Assembly (NCBI RefSeq): GCF_030161875.1 | Contig: NZ_BSVA01000001.1 | Span: 1,612,001 to 1,676,000 of the forward strand | Reading direction: 5' to 3' | Length of the DNA: 64,000 nucleotides | Source of the DNA: Homoserinibacter gongjuensis | Lineage (GTDB): Bacteria > Actinomycetota > Actinomycetes > Actinomycetales > Microbacteriaceae | Part shown: positions 18,452 to 27,886 of the stretch, piece after piece | Layout: each line of letters starts with the position of its first letter | Numbering within the stretch: position 1 is the stretch's first letter | Notes under the pieces: model-generated | Databases searched by the model: none | Seen by the model: the letters and a program-made list of their open reading frames with translations, nothing else | What the model was told of the DNA's origin: nothing | Translations under genes and position numbers: made by a program

Positions 18452-19585
18452 CTACCCGAGCCGCGCACCCGCGGCCCACACGCCCGCGACGTGGCCCTCC
18501 GCGTCGAGCACCACGGCATCGGCGGCGTAGCCGGGCTCGAAGAGGCCGAGGCGGTCACCGTAGCCGAGCGCGCGGGCCGGTACCGACGTCACGGCGGCCA
18601 CGGCATCCGGCCACGACAGACCCACGACGTCGACGGCGCGGCGCAGCGCCGCGTCGAGCGTGAGGGTCGACCCGGCGATCGTGTCGGTGCCCGACAGCAC
18701 GGCGAGACCGTCGCGCACGGTCACGTTGAGTTCACCGAGGCGATAGTGGCCGTCTTCGCTTCCCGCGGCGGCCATCGAGTCGGTGATGAACGCCACCCGG
18801 CCGGGCGCCTCGTCGAGCGTGAGCGCCACCACCTGCTCGTGCACGTGGTAGCCGTCGAGCACGATCTCGAGCGTCACGCGCGGGTCCGACAGCGCCGCGA
18901 CGATGGGGCCCGGCGCGCGATGGTGGATGCCGTTCATGGCGTTGTAGGCATGTGTCAGAATGCTGGCCCCGCGGTCGAACGCGCGCGCGGCGGTGTCGTA
19001 GTCGGCCTCGGTGTGCCCGATCGCGACCGTGACGCCTGCCGCGAGGAAGCAGTCGATGGCGTTGTCGGCGCCGGGTAGCTCGGGGGCGATGGTGATCTGC
19101 CGCACGGCACCGTCGCCGGCCTCGATGAGCTCGTCGACCGTGATCTGGTCGGGCTCGCGCAGGTAGTCGACATGGTGAGCGCCGCGTCGCGCGGGGGCGA
19201 GGAACGGACCCTCGAGGTGCGCGCCCAGCACGAGCGGGTCGCGCGCGGCACGGGCGGCGACCCCGGCGAGCCCCGCGCGGAGGACTGCGAGCGGGTTCGC
19301 GACGAGCGAGATGACCGAGCGCGTCACACCGTGCGCACGATGCGTCGCGAGCGCCGCATCGAGGGCCTCCCCGCCGTCGTCGTAGGAGTGCCCGCCGCCG
19401 CCGTGGCCGTGGATGTCGACGAAGCCGGGAACCAGCCGCGCACCGTGCAGATCGATGCGCTCAGCGGCATCCGGGGCCTCACCCGTGCCGGTCGCGGCGA
19501 TGGTGTGCCCGTCGAACAGCAGCCAGCCGTCGGGTCGCTCGCCGCGTTCGTCGGTGAGCAGGGCGGAATGCAGCAGCAGCGTCAC
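18452..19585 (-). CDS. nagA: N-acetylglucosamine-6-phosphate deacetylase
   Basis: 377 residues, normal length. Metal-site and catalytic motifs are in order: GFVDIHGHGGGG, GAHLEGPFLAPARRGAH, VAIGHTEADYDTA, ILTHAYNAMNGIHHR and the catalytic aspartate in FITDSMAAAG. It removes acetate from GlcNAc-6-P to give glucosamine-6-P for NagB. It sits on the opposite strand from the nagB operon, converging on it, so it is transcribed separately but belongs to the same pathway. The GTG start was chosen where homology begins (VTLLLHSALLTDERG). Confidence 0.95.
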   Translation of the reverse strand: MTLLLHSALLTDERGERPDGWLLFDGHTIAATGTGEAPDAAERIDLHGARLVPGFVDIHGHGGGGHSYDDGGEALDAALATHRAHGVTRSVISLVANPLAVLRAGLAGVAARAARDPLVLGAHLEGPFLAPARRGAHHVDYLREPDQITVDELIEAGDGAVRQITIAPELPGADNAIDCFLAAGVTVAIGHTEADYDTAARAFDRGASILTHAYNAMNGIHHRAPGPIVAALSDPRVTLEIVLDGYHVHEQVVALTLDEAPGRVAFITDSMAAAGSEDGHYRLGELNVTVRDGLAVLSGTDTIAGSTLTLDAALRRAVDVVGLSWPDAVAAVTSVPARALGYGDRLGLFEPGYAADAVVLDAEGHVAGVWAAGARLG

Positions 19586-19605
19586 GCTCCGAGCGTAGCG
19601 AGGGC

Positions 19606-20455
19606 CTACGTGAAGATGATGGTGCGCGCGCCGTCGAGCAGCACGCGATCCTCCGCGAACCACTTCACGGCCTGGGTGAGGGTGCGGCTTTCCTCGTCTT
19701 GCCCGATGGCGACGAGCTCCGAGGGTGCGGGTGTGATCGACCCGCACGATGTTCTGCTCGATGATCGGCCCCTCGTCGAGGTCGCTCGTGACGAAGTGGG
19801 CGGTGGCACCGATGATCTTGACGCCGCGCGCATGCGCCTGCCGGTACGGGTTCGCGCCCTTGAAGCCCGGCAGGAAGGAGTGGTGGATGTTGATGACCCG
19901 CCCGGCGAGGGTCTCGCACAGCTCGGGCGAGAGGATCTGCATATACCGGGCGAGCACGACGAGCTCGATGTCGTGCTCCTCGACGACCTCGAGCACGCGC
20001 TCCTCGAAGGCGAGCTTCTGACCGGGAGTCGTCACCGCATGCGATTCGAACGGCACCCCGTAGAACGCGGCGAGCTCACCGAGGTCCGGATGATTCGACA
20101 GCACGAGCGGGATGTCGATACCCAGCTGCCCGGCTCGCTGACGGAACAGCAGGTCGTTGAGGCAGTGGCCCGCCTTCGACACGAGCACGAGGGTGCGCAG
20201 CGGGCGACCCACGACATCCAGCTTCCAGGTCATCCCGTACCGTTCGGTGACGGGGAGCAGGGCGGCCTCGACGCGCTCGCGGGAGGCGGTCGTCTCGACC
20301 TGCAGGCGCATGAAGAAGGTGCCGGTGTCGTCACTCGAGAACTGCTGCGACTCGGTGATGTTGCCTTGGGCCTCGACGATCGCACCGCTGATGGCGTGCA
20401 CGATGCCCGGGCGGTCCTCGCACACGAGCGTGAGGATCCAGTGCGTCGACGTCAT
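19606..20455 (-). CDS. purU: Formyltetrahydrofolate deformylase (one frameshift)
   Basis: About 283 residues. An N-terminal ACT-type domain (ILTLVCEDRPGIVHAISGAI) precedes a formyl-transferase fold with LVSKAGHCLNDLL, VVLARYMQILS, INIHHSFLPGFKGANPYRQA and GATAHFV..DLDEGPIIEQ, including the conserved N-H-D catalytic set. It hydrolyses 10-formyl-THF to formate and THF. The frame breaks within 19721-19733, after IVRVDHTRT. The correct tail is PSELVAIGQDEESRTLTQAV to RTIIFT. Here the change is either minus two or plus one base, so it differs from the other breaks in the window. Confidence 0.9.
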
Positions 20456-20488
20456 AGCTCCCCAGCGTAGGCCGTCGGGAGGGGTGCC

Positions 20489-20557
20489 GAACGCTGCAGC
20501 GCTTGCCCCGCCGCGCCCGTGATCACTGCCGCCCGACGCCAACCGCTACAGCGTTTG
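20489..20557. promoter_or_regulatory. Two-palindrome module between purU and the MFS gene (copy 1)
   Basis: Left palindrome GAACGCTGCAGCGCTT (20489-20504) and right palindrome AACCGCTACAGCGTTT (20541-20556) have starts 52 bp apart. The spacer contains GCGCCCGTGAT and ACTGCCGCC, also found in the second copy at 53.2 kb. The right palindrome runs into TTGACA (20555-20560), 15 bp from a TAGGCT -10 box of the MFS gene, so a bound protein would block that promoter. Confidence 0.6.
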
Positions 20558-20589
20558 ACACACGGATGCGGCAGCTAGGCTCGTGGCTC

Positions 20590-21783
20590 GTGAGCACGAC
20601 GAACGACGGCACCGGGTTTCCCTTCTTCCGCCTCCTCGTGCTCACCGGGGCGATCTTCGCATCCGTCTCGAGCGAGTTCCTGCCCACGGGCCTGCTGCCC
20701 GAGATGGCGGCCGAGCTCGGCGTCTCCGAGTCGCGCATCGGGTTGCTCGTGACGGTGTTCGCGGGCACGGTCGTGCTCACCACCGCGCCGCTCACGGTGC
20801 TCACCCGCAACTACTCGCGCAAGTGGTTGATGGTGGTTCTGCTCGGGGTCTTCGCGCTCACCAACGTGCTGTGCGCCATCGCGCCGAGCTACGAGTTCCT
20901 CGTCGGCGCGCGCATCGTCGGCGGGCTCGCGCACGGGTTGTTCTGGGCGGTGACCGGACCGTATGCGGCCCGGCTGGTTCCCCGGCATCAGCTCGCGCGC
21001 GCGATCTCGGTGACGAACGCCGGCGGCACTCTCGCGTTCATCCTCGGCGTGCCGCTCGCCACCTTCCTCGGTCACGCACTCGGATGGCGCCTCGCGTTCG
21101 GCGCGATGGCCGCCGTGGTCGTCGTGTTCCTGGTGTTCGTGATCGTCTACCTGCCGCCGGTCGCCCACATCGTGCCGCTCACGACGGGCGAGATCGCGGT
21201 GCCGGCTCGCAAGGATCGCTCGCTGCCCGCGGTGCTCATCGTGTGCGTGGCGGTCGTGCTCGTCATCACGGGGCACAACACCTTCTACACCTACATCGCG
21301 CCGTGGGCCATCCAGATCGGCGGGGTGGACGAGGCGGGTGTCAGCGGGCTGCTCTTTGTCTACGGCGCCGCGGGTGCGATCGGTCTCGCGCTCGGCGGCG
21401 CCTTCGGCGACCGCTTCCCGCGTGGCTCGGTCAACGTCGCGCTCGCGGGCGTCGCGCTCAGCGTGCTCGCGCTCGCGGTCTTCGGCACCTCGGCCCTGCC
21501 GGTCGTGATCGGCATGATCGTGTGGAGCATCTTCTTCGGCGGCGTGCCGGCGCTCATGCACACGCGCGTGCTGCATTCCGCATCCGAACGCATCCGGGAT
21601 CTCGCTGCGGCCTGGCTCACGACGGCGTTCAACGTGGCGATCGGGGGCGGCGCGCTGCTCGGCGGCGTGCTGCTCGACCAGTTCGGCATCGCGGTGCTGC
21701 CGTGGATCGCCTCGGCGATCATCGCGGCCGCCCTCGCGTTCGTGCTCGCGAGCGACCGCGCGCGTCTCGCCGCGCACCGCTGA
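20590..21783 (+). CDS. Major facilitator superfamily exporter (DHA1/AraJ-like)
   Basis: 397 residues with 12 predicted helices. The N-terminal motif FASVSSEFLPTGLLPEMAAELGVSESRIGLLV matches DHA1 drug/sugar exporters, followed by the loop RNYSRKWLMVV and TGPYAARLVPRHQLARAISV. The GTG start was chosen because hydrophobic homology begins just after it and a TAGGCT box lies 8 nt upstream. The longer upstream frame crosses a palindromic regulatory module. Substrate unknown; members export sugars, drugs or nucleosides. Confidence 0.85.
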   Translation: MSTTNDGTGFPFFRLLVLTGAIFASVSSEFLPTGLLPEMAAELGVSESRIGLLVTVFAGTVVLTTAPLTVLTRNYSRKWLMVVLLGVFALTNVLCAIAPSYEFLVGARIVGGLAHGLFWAVTGPYAARLVPRHQLARAISVTNAGGTLAFILGVPLATFLGHALGWRLAFGAMAAVVVVFLVFVIVYLPPVAHIVPLTTGEIAVPARKDRSLPAVLIVCVAVVLVITGHNTFYTYIAPWAIQIGGVDEAGVSGLLFVYGAAGAIGLALGGAFGDRFPRGSVNVALAGVALSVLALAVFGTSALPVVIGMIVWSIFFGGVPALMHTRVLHSASERIRDLAAAWLTTAFNVAIGGGALLGGVLLDQFGIAVLPWIASAIIAAALAFVLASDRARLAAHR

Positions 21784-21805
21784 GCCCCGGCGGCCGCTGC
21801 ACGAC

Positions 21806-22282
21806 TCAGGAGGGCGTCTGCCCCTCCTCGGTGGCCGAGAACCACCCGACCCACCCATCGCCGTAGGGCACGACCTCGTAGTCGCCGCAGAGGAACACGT
21901 CGCCGAGCAGCCCGCCGTCGGGCAGTTCGAGCATGTCGGCGGGCGCCCAGTCGGGTGTCGCGAACGGGAGCCCGCGGCGTTCCGCATCCGCACATCCGAC
22001 CGGTTGGCTCTCCGAGCTGACGCCCACGACCGACTGCGCCTCGTTGAAGGTGGCGTAGTTGTGCAACTGGGTCGCGTCATCCGGGATCCACGACGGGATG
22101 TCGACCCCGACCCAGCCCTCGGCCGCCTCGCTGTAGCTCGCGAACGACTCCTGGTGCACCTTGTGCAGCTCGTCGAGCAGTTGCGAGCAGCCGCTGAGTG
22201 CGGCGGCGGCCAGCAGCACCGTCGCGCCCGCGACGATCGGGGTGAGCAGCTGACCCGTGGATGGCATGGTGCGGTTCGACAT
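21806..22282 (-). CDS. Hypothetical lipoprotein
   Basis: 158 residues with a lipoprotein signal ending AAALSGC (Cys near position 32). The mature part has WVGVDIPSWIPDDATQLHNYATFNEAQSVVGVSSESQPVGC and ends in a Trp-rich segment DGWVGWFSATEEG. Similar small exported proteins occur across Microbacteriaceae, but no function is known to me. Tail-to-tail with the MFS gene; the GH20 gene upstream is on the same strand about 96 bp away. Confidence 0.7.
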   Translation of the reverse strand: MSNRTMPSTGQLLTPIVAGATVLLAAAALSGCSQLLDELHKVHQESFASYSEAAEGWVGVDIPSWIPDDATQLHNYATFNEAQSVVGVSSESQPVGCADAERRGLPFATPDWAPADMLELPDGGLLGDVFLCGDYEVVPYGDGWVGWFSATEEGQTPS

Positions 22283-22378
22283 GCCTCCAGCGAAGCGGAT
22301 GCGCTTCCGGCGGCGCGTCCCTCGCTCGGCGGAAGCGCGTCAGCCGGTGTGCTGATTTCGGGCCGCCGGCAGCGACCG

Positions 22379-23975
22379 TCAGGGCCACGGGATGCCGTGC
22401 GGGCGCAGGTAGTGCACGCCCTCGGCATCCCAGTGGCGCGCCAGCGTGACGAGGCGCGGCACGAACTCCGCATAGTCGCGTGCCGCCTGCGGGGTCCAGG
22501 CGACCTCGGCCATCGCCGCGAGCCGCGGCATCGCCATCTGCTCCACGTCATCCATCGTGCGCAGGGTCTCGGTCCACATCGGCGCCTCGACGCCGAGCAG
22601 CTGCTCCTCCTCGACGCCGGGCAGCACCGCGGCCGGATCCCAGCCGTAGGCGTCCTCGATGCGCGTCGGGCCTTTCGCCCAGGTGAGCCCATGAGGCGTC
22701 AGGATGTCGTACTTCATGTCGAGGTAGGCGACATCGGCGGGCGACATGATGAGCTGCCCGCCCTGGTCGACGATCGAGCGCGCCTCCGCGGCGTCGTCGC
22801 CCTCCGGCTCGAGGTAGCCCCAGTACTGCCCGACGGTGCCGGGTGGCAGCTGGTCCGACTGACCGAGCTGGTGCCAGCCGACAACCGTCTTGCCGGTGTC
22901 GGCCGCGATCCCTGCCGCGCGCGCCACGAACGCGCGGTAGTCCTCCGGAGCGGTCGCGTGCGATTCGTCGCCGCCGATGTGCAGATAGGGCCCGGGGTGA
23001 GCGCTGCGAGTTCGGTGAGCACGTCCTCGATGACGGCGTACGTCGCCTCGGACCCCGTGTCGAGGCTCGAGAACCCCACCTCGATGCCGGTGTAGGGCTT
23101 CGCGACCGTGCCGTCGGGATTGAGCTCGGCGAGTGAGGCGAGAGCCGCATTGGTGTGCCCCGGCATGTCGATCTCGGGCACGATCGTGATGAAGCGCGCG
23201 GCGGCGGAGGCGACGATGCGGCGGTAGTCCTCGTGCGTGTAGTAACCGCCCGGGTCACTGTCGACCGCGTAGCGGCCGCCGATCTCGGCGAGCTGCGGAT
23301 ACGCATCGATCGCGATGCGCCAGCCCTGATCGTCGGTGAGATGCAGGTGCAGCACGTTGAGCTTGAGCGCGGCGAGCCGGTCGAGGTAGCGCTCGACGTC
23401 GGAGACCGAGAAGAAGTGCCGCGCGACGTCGAGCATGGCCCCGCGGTAGGCGAATCGCGGAGCATCGTGCACGGCGACCGCGGGCACCCGGCTCGCGTCG
23501 TCGGCCGCCGGCAGTTGCAGCAGCGTCTGCACGGCCCAGAAGGCGCCGGCCGGCGCGCCCGCCGCGACCTCGATGCCCTCGGCGTCGACCTCGAGGCGGT
23601 ACTCCTCCTCGTCGAGCGTCGCGTCGAGGGTGAAGCGGATGCGGGGGTTGTCCCCGTCTGCCGACGGTGCGTCGGTCGCCAGCGCAACGTGCGACAGCGC
23701 GAGGTGCGCCCGCTCGGCCACCGCATCCGCATAGGCCGCAGCGACCGGATCGAGGCTCGCGTCGTCGGTGGCGATGCTCGTGCCCTCGCTGAGGGTGAAG
23801 GGCGCCCCGCCGCGCACCACGAGCTCGACGGGAGCCGGGACGACCGAGACGGGTGCGGCATCCGAGGCTCCGGGGGAGCGGATGCGAGCCCCGCCGCCTG
23901 CAGAACACCCACCACGAGGCCTCCCATCGCCAGCGTTGCGAGCCCGGCGAGGCCGAGGGTCGTCGCGGTGCGCAT
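22379..23975 (-). CDS. Exported beta-N-acetylhexosaminidase, GH20 family (two frameshifts)
   Basis: About 532 residues. A hydrophobic signal/anchor (LGLAGLATLAMGGLVVGVLQA) is followed by a GH20b-type N-domain and the catalytic barrel: LDVARHFFSVSDVERYLD, HLHLTDDQGWRIAI, PEIDMPGHTNAAL, and the D-E pair in HIGGDESHAT. Two breaks, at the G5 run 23872-23876 and the G3 run 22988-22990, are each repaired by one base; the second restores LTPGPYLHIGGDES. It should release GlcNAc from chitooligosaccharides or glycans outside the cell, feeding the importer and nag enzymes upstream. CAGACT 7 nt before the ATG suggests a leaderless transcript. Confidence 0.88.
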
Positions 23976-24112
23976 GTCCGGTAGTCTGGCAGGGTCGCGA
24001 CTGGCGTTCGGGTGGGTCACCATCGGGGAGCGACGAACACGAGGACGGCGGCCGTACGCCTGGGCTGCCCCGCAATGACCGGGTAGTTTTCTCGTGAGCC
24101 TAAGGAGCGCCA

Positions 24113-25404
24113 GTGTCCGTCGAATCCACCTTCCTTTCCCCGTTGGCTGAGGTCGACCCCGAGGTCGCCGCCGCGCTGGAGGCCGAACTCGGTCGCCAGC
24201 GCTCGACGCTCGAGATGATCGCCTCCGAGAACTTCGTGCCGCGGGCCGTGCTCGAGGCTCAGGGCTCGGTGCTCACCAACAAGTACGCCGAGGGCTACCC
24301 CGGTCGCCGTTACTACGGCGGATGCGAGTTCGTCGACGTGGTCGAGACCCTCGCCATCGAGCGTGCCAAGCAGCTCTTCGGCGCCGCCTACGCCAACGTG
24401 CAGCCGCATTCCGGTGCCTCCGCCAACGCCGCCGTGCTGTCGGCCATCGCGCAGCCCGGCGACCGCATCTTGGGCCTCGAGCTCGCGCACGGCGGGCACC
24501 TCACGCACGGTATGAAGCTCAACTTCTCCGGCAAGCTCTACGAGGCCCACTCCTACAAGGTCGACCCCCAGACGTTCCGCGTCGACATGGATGAGGTGCG
24601 CCGCGCCGCCCTCGAGGTGCAGCCGCAGGTGATCATCGCCGGCTGGTCGGCCTACCCGCGCCAGCTCGACTTCGCGGCGTTCCGGGCGATCGCCGACGAG
24701 GTGGGCGCCAAGCTCTGGGTCGACATGGCGCACTTCGCGGGGCTCGTGGCCGCGGGCCTGCACCCTCGCCCGTGCCGCACGCGCACGTCACGAGCTCGAC
24801 CGTGCACAAGACGATCGGCGGACCGCGCTCGGGCTTCATTCTCAGCAACGACGAAGACATCGCCAAGAAGATCAACTCGAACGTCTTCCCCGGTCAGCAG
24901 GGCGGGCCGCTCATGCACGTCATCGCGGCGAAGGCCACGGCGTTCAAGCTCGCGGGCACCGATGAGTTCCGTGACCGCCAGGAGCGCACCGTGCGGGGTG
25001 CGGCGATCCTCGCGGAGCGGCTCACGGCATCCGATGCGAAGGCCGCCGGGGTGGACGTGCTCACGGGCGGCACCGACGTGCACCTCGTGCTCGTCGACCT
25101 GCGCGAGTCGGAGTTCACGGGCAAGGATGCCGAGAACCGGCTGCACGAGGTGGGCATCACCGTCAACAAGAACTCGGTGCCGAACGACCCGCGCCCGCCG
25201 ATGGTGACCTCAGGAGTGCGCATCGGAACCCCGGCGCTCGCCACGCGCGGCTTCGGCGATGCGGAGTTCACCGAGGTGGCCGACATGATCGCGCTCGCCC
25301 TGCAGCCGGATGCCGACATCCCGGCCCTGCGCGCGCGCGTCGCGACGCTGGCAGACGCCTTCCCGCTCTACGAGGGCCTCACCTCGCCCACCACCTGGGC
25401 CTGA
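24113..25404 (+). CDS. glyA: Serine hydroxymethyltransferase (one frameshift)
   Basis: About 430 residues. [20 protein letters not shown] and [17 protein letters not shown] form the conserved N-terminal block, followed by [28 protein letters not shown] and the PLP lysine region [14 protein letters not shown]. It interconverts serine and glycine, making 5,10-methylene-THF. The frame breaks at the C3 run 24763-24765; one more C gives [23 protein letters not shown] start with AAGGAG upstream. The next gene, folD, uses the product of this reaction, so the pair is a one-carbon unit. Confidence 0.93.
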
Positions 25405-25419
25405 CCATCCCGCCAGGGT

Positions 25420-25485
25420 CCGCGAGAGTACGCGCTTTTGCGGGCTGTGGCCTCGTTTTGGCCCCAAAAGTACGTACTTTCACGG
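25420..25485. repeat. Imperfect 23-bp inverted repeat between glyA and folD
   Basis: The left arm begins CCGCGAGAGTACGCGCTTTT, and the right arm read in reverse begins CCGTGAAAGTACGTACTTTT. The arms match at 18 of 23 positions and enclose about 20 bp (GGCTGTGGCCTCGTTTTGG). The right arm ends 8 nt before the folD ATG and contributes the CGGAG ribosome site, so folding would hide it. A related single palindrome lies after icd (4810-4832). Confidence 0.6.
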
Positions 25486-25492
25486 AGATGAC

Positions 25493-26371
25493 ATGAGCGC
25501 ACGGGTACTCGACGGGATCGCGACGGCGAGCGCGATCAAAGGCGAGCTGAAGGAGCGGGTGGCGGTGCTCGCGGAGCGGGGCGTCGTTCCCGGTCTCGGC
25601 ACGCTCCTCGTGGGCAGCGATCCCGGCTCGGTGAGCTACGTCACCGGCAAGCACCGCGACTCGGCCGAGGTCGGCATCCGCTCCATCCGCGAGGAACTGC
25701 CGGCGGATGCGAGCGAAGCGGATGTGCGCGCGGCGATCGCCCGCCTGAACGCGAATCCCGAGGTCACCGGCTACATCGTGCAGCTGCCGCTGCCGAAGGG
25801 CATCGACGAGAACGCGATGCTCGAGCTGATCGACCCCGACAAGGACGCCGACGGCCTGCACCCCACCAACCTGGGCCGCCTCGTGCTCGGGGTCGAGGGC
25901 GAGCTGCACTCGCCGCTGCCGTGCACCCCCGCGGGTGTCGTCGAACTGCTGCGTCGGCACGACGTGCCGATCGCGGGCCGACACGTGACGATCATCGGCC
26001 GAGGGCTCACCGTGGGCCGCCCGCTCGGGCTCGTCTTCACCCGCAAGGGCGTGGACGCGACCGTCACGCTCACGCACTCGCGTACGACCGACATCGCATC
26101 CGAGGTCGCGCGCGCGGATATCGTGGTCGCCGCCGTCGGGGTGCCGCACTTCGTGAAGCCCGAGTGGGTGAAGCCGGGTGCGGCCGTGCTGGATGTCGGG
26201 GTCACCCGCGTCGGCACCACCGAGTCGGGGCGCGCCAAGCTCGCGGGGGATGTGCATCCGGATGTCGCCGAGGTCGCCGGGTGGCTCTCGCCCAACCCCG
26301 GCGGAGTGGGGCCGATGACCCGCGCGATGCTCATCGCGAACGTCGTGGAGGCGGCGGAGCGCCGGGGCTAG
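25493..26371 (+). CDS. folD: Bifunctional methylene-THF dehydrogenase / methenyl-THF cyclohydrolase
   Basis: 292 residues. Features in order: [28 protein letters not shown] (the YxxxK motif of the active site), [35 protein letters not shown] and the nucleotide loop [13 protein letters not shown]. The C terminus is [17 protein letters not shown]. It oxidises the methylene-THF made by GlyA to formyl-THF precursors for purines. ATG 25493 is preferred, with CGGAG upstream. It is preceded by the inverted repeat described above and followed by a 94-bp element with perfect 21-bp ends. Confidence 0.95.
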   Translation: MSARVLDGIATASAIKGELKERVAVLAERGVVPGLGTLLVGSDPGSVSYVTGKHRDSAEVGIRSIREELPADASEADVRAAIARLNANPEVTGYIVQLPLPKGIDENAMLELIDPDKDADGLHPTNLGRLVLGVEGELHSPLPCTPAGVVELLRRHDVPIAGRHVTIIGRGLTVGRPLGLVFTRKGVDATVTLTHSRTTDIASEVARADIVVAAVGVPHFVKPEWVKPGAAVLDVGVTRVGTTESGRAKLAGDVHPDVAEVAGWLSPNPGGVGPMTRAMLIANVVEAAERRG

Positions 26372-26387
26372 CGACGCTTCGCGGGGA

Positions 26388-26481
26388 GCGGATTCGGTTT
26401 GCGGACGCATGCCCCCGCGTATCGCCTGGCGGCGATGCGCTCCCGCCCGGCCCGATGCCAGCGTCCGCAAACCGAATCCGC
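26388..26481. repeat. 94-bp intergenic element with perfect 21-bp inverted ends
   Basis: The left end (26388-26408) begins GCGGATTCGG and ends GCGGACGC; the right end (26461-26481) is its exact reverse complement. The 52-bp interior is GC-rich with no reading frame. The element begins 17 bp after folD. It is much longer than a normal terminator stem-loop and matches in size and design the elements near 32, 34 and 41.8 kb, though the sequence is unrelated. Confidence 0.75.
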
Positions 26482-26534
26482 GCCCCCGCTCCGCTCGACG
26501 GACCCACTCAGGTGGCCCGGGAGCGGCGCGCGTC

Positions 26535-26577
26535 GGAGGCTTCGAGACGCGGCGCTGCGCGCCGCTCCTCAGCCACC
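26535..26577. repeat. REP-like palindrome, copy 6 (degenerate)
   Basis: GGAGGCTTCGAGACGC, a central palindrome, then GCTCCTCAGCCACC. Same family as the copies at 2.0, 17.8, 18.4, 36.2 and 59.7 kb. Confidence 0.65.
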
Positions 26578-26645
26578 TTGGCAGTCCGCTCCAGCAGCCA
26601 CCTCGGCAGTCCGCTGCAGCAGCCACCTTGGCAGTCCGCTACAGC
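26571..26645. repeat. Three tandem 25-bp repeats at the end of the sigma factor gene
   Basis: The unit AGCCACCT[T/C]GGCAGTCCGCT with a CCAGC/GCAGC/ACAGC tail is repeated three times without spacers. The first unit grows out of the edge of the REP-like copy, and the last covers the stop codon of the sigma factor gene (26639-26641). Confidence 0.8.
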
Positions 26646-27864
26646 GCCGACGCCTTGTCGAGCAGCACCTGACGCTCGCGGTCGTTCGCGGCGAGGGATG
26701 CGGCGGTCGTCAGCTCGCTGCGGGCCTCCTCGACGCGTCCGAGCCGCGCGAGCAGCTCGCCGCGCACGCTCGGCAGCAGGTGCGAACCGCGCAGCGCTCC
26801 CTCGGATGCGAGCTGGTCGACGATCCTGAGCGCCGTGGCGGGGCCCGTCGCCATCGCGACCGCGACGGCGCGGTTGAGCTCCACCACGGGGCTCGGAGCG
26901 ATGCGTCCGAGCGCCTCGTAGAGCACGACGATGCGCTCCCAATCGGTGGCCTCGACGCTCGGAGCGACGGCATGGCACGCGGCGATCGCCGCCTGCAGCG
27001 CGTACGGACCGCGCCCACGGCCGAGCGCGTCACAACGCGCGAGCGCCTCCCGACCGCGCTGGATCTGCGCCCGGTCCCACCTCCGCCGGTCCTGATCGGT
27101 GAGCAGCACGGGCGCCCCCGTCGCATCCGTCCGCGCCGCGAAGCGCGAGCGCTGCAGCTCGAGCAGCGCGACGAGACCGTGCACCTCCGGCTCGCGCGGC
27201 AGCAGCCCGGCGAGCATGCGTGCGAGACGCACCGCCTCATCCGCGAGCTCGGGTCGCATCCAGCGTTCCCCGCGGTCGCGGCGTAGCCCTCCGTGAACAT
27301 CAGGTAGACGACCCCGAGCACGGCGCCGAGCCGTTCCGGCCACTCGCGCGGCTCGGGCAGCTCGAACGGCACGGATGCCGCCTGCAGCGTCTTCTTCGCC
27401 CGCACGATGCGCTGTTGCACCGTTGCGACCGGCACGAGGAAGAGCCGTGCGATCTCCTCACTCGTCAGGCTCCCCACCACCCGCAAGGTCAGTGCGAGCT
27501 GCGCCTCCCGGGAGAGCACCGGATGGCATGCCGTGAAGACGAGCCGCAGCACGTCATCCGGGATCGGCTCCCAGACGTCGTCGACGCCCTCGTCGAGTTC
27601 GTTGGCGAGCAGCCGGTAGCGCTCGGTGAGCTTCTCGCGCCGCCGCCACGCGTCGATCGCGCGCCGCTTGCCGACGCTCGTGAGCCAGGCTCCCGGGTTG
27701 TTCGGGACCCCGGTGCGGCCCCAGCTCTCGAGCGCCTCGGCGAGCGCCTCCTGCGCGAGGTCCTCGGCGTCGCCGACATCCCCCGTGTACCGAGCGAGGG
27801 TGGCGACCACCCGCGCGCCGTCGATGCGCCAGACGGCATCGACGGCGCGCCGGATGTCGGTCAT
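26639..27864 (-). CDS. ECF sigma factor with C-terminal helical extension, ECF42 type (one frameshift)
   Basis: About 408 residues. Sigma region 2 is seen in ARYTGDVGDAEDLAQEALAEAL and NPGAWLTSVGKRRAID; region 4 in TLRVVGSLTSEEIARLFLVPVATVQQRIVRAKK. A 200-residue TPR-like extension follows (AARTDATGAPVLLTDQDRRRWD, ELNRAVAVAM). This layout and the adjacent DGPF gene define the ECF42 group, which lacks a classical anti-sigma factor. The frame breaks at the C4 run 27268-27271; one more base gives GYAATAGERWMRPELADEAV. The target regulon is unknown. Confidence 0.87.
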
Positions 27865-27886
27865 GGTCGGAGCTTCCGGCCGAGCC

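Noticed and set aside
24079-25492. A folate (THF) riboswitch upstream of glyA or folD
   Set aside because: Neither leader shows the conserved THF aptamer blocks. The folD leader is occupied by an inverted repeat instead.
26571-26645. A CRISPR array
   Set aside because: The three 25-bp units abut with no spacers and no cas genes are present.
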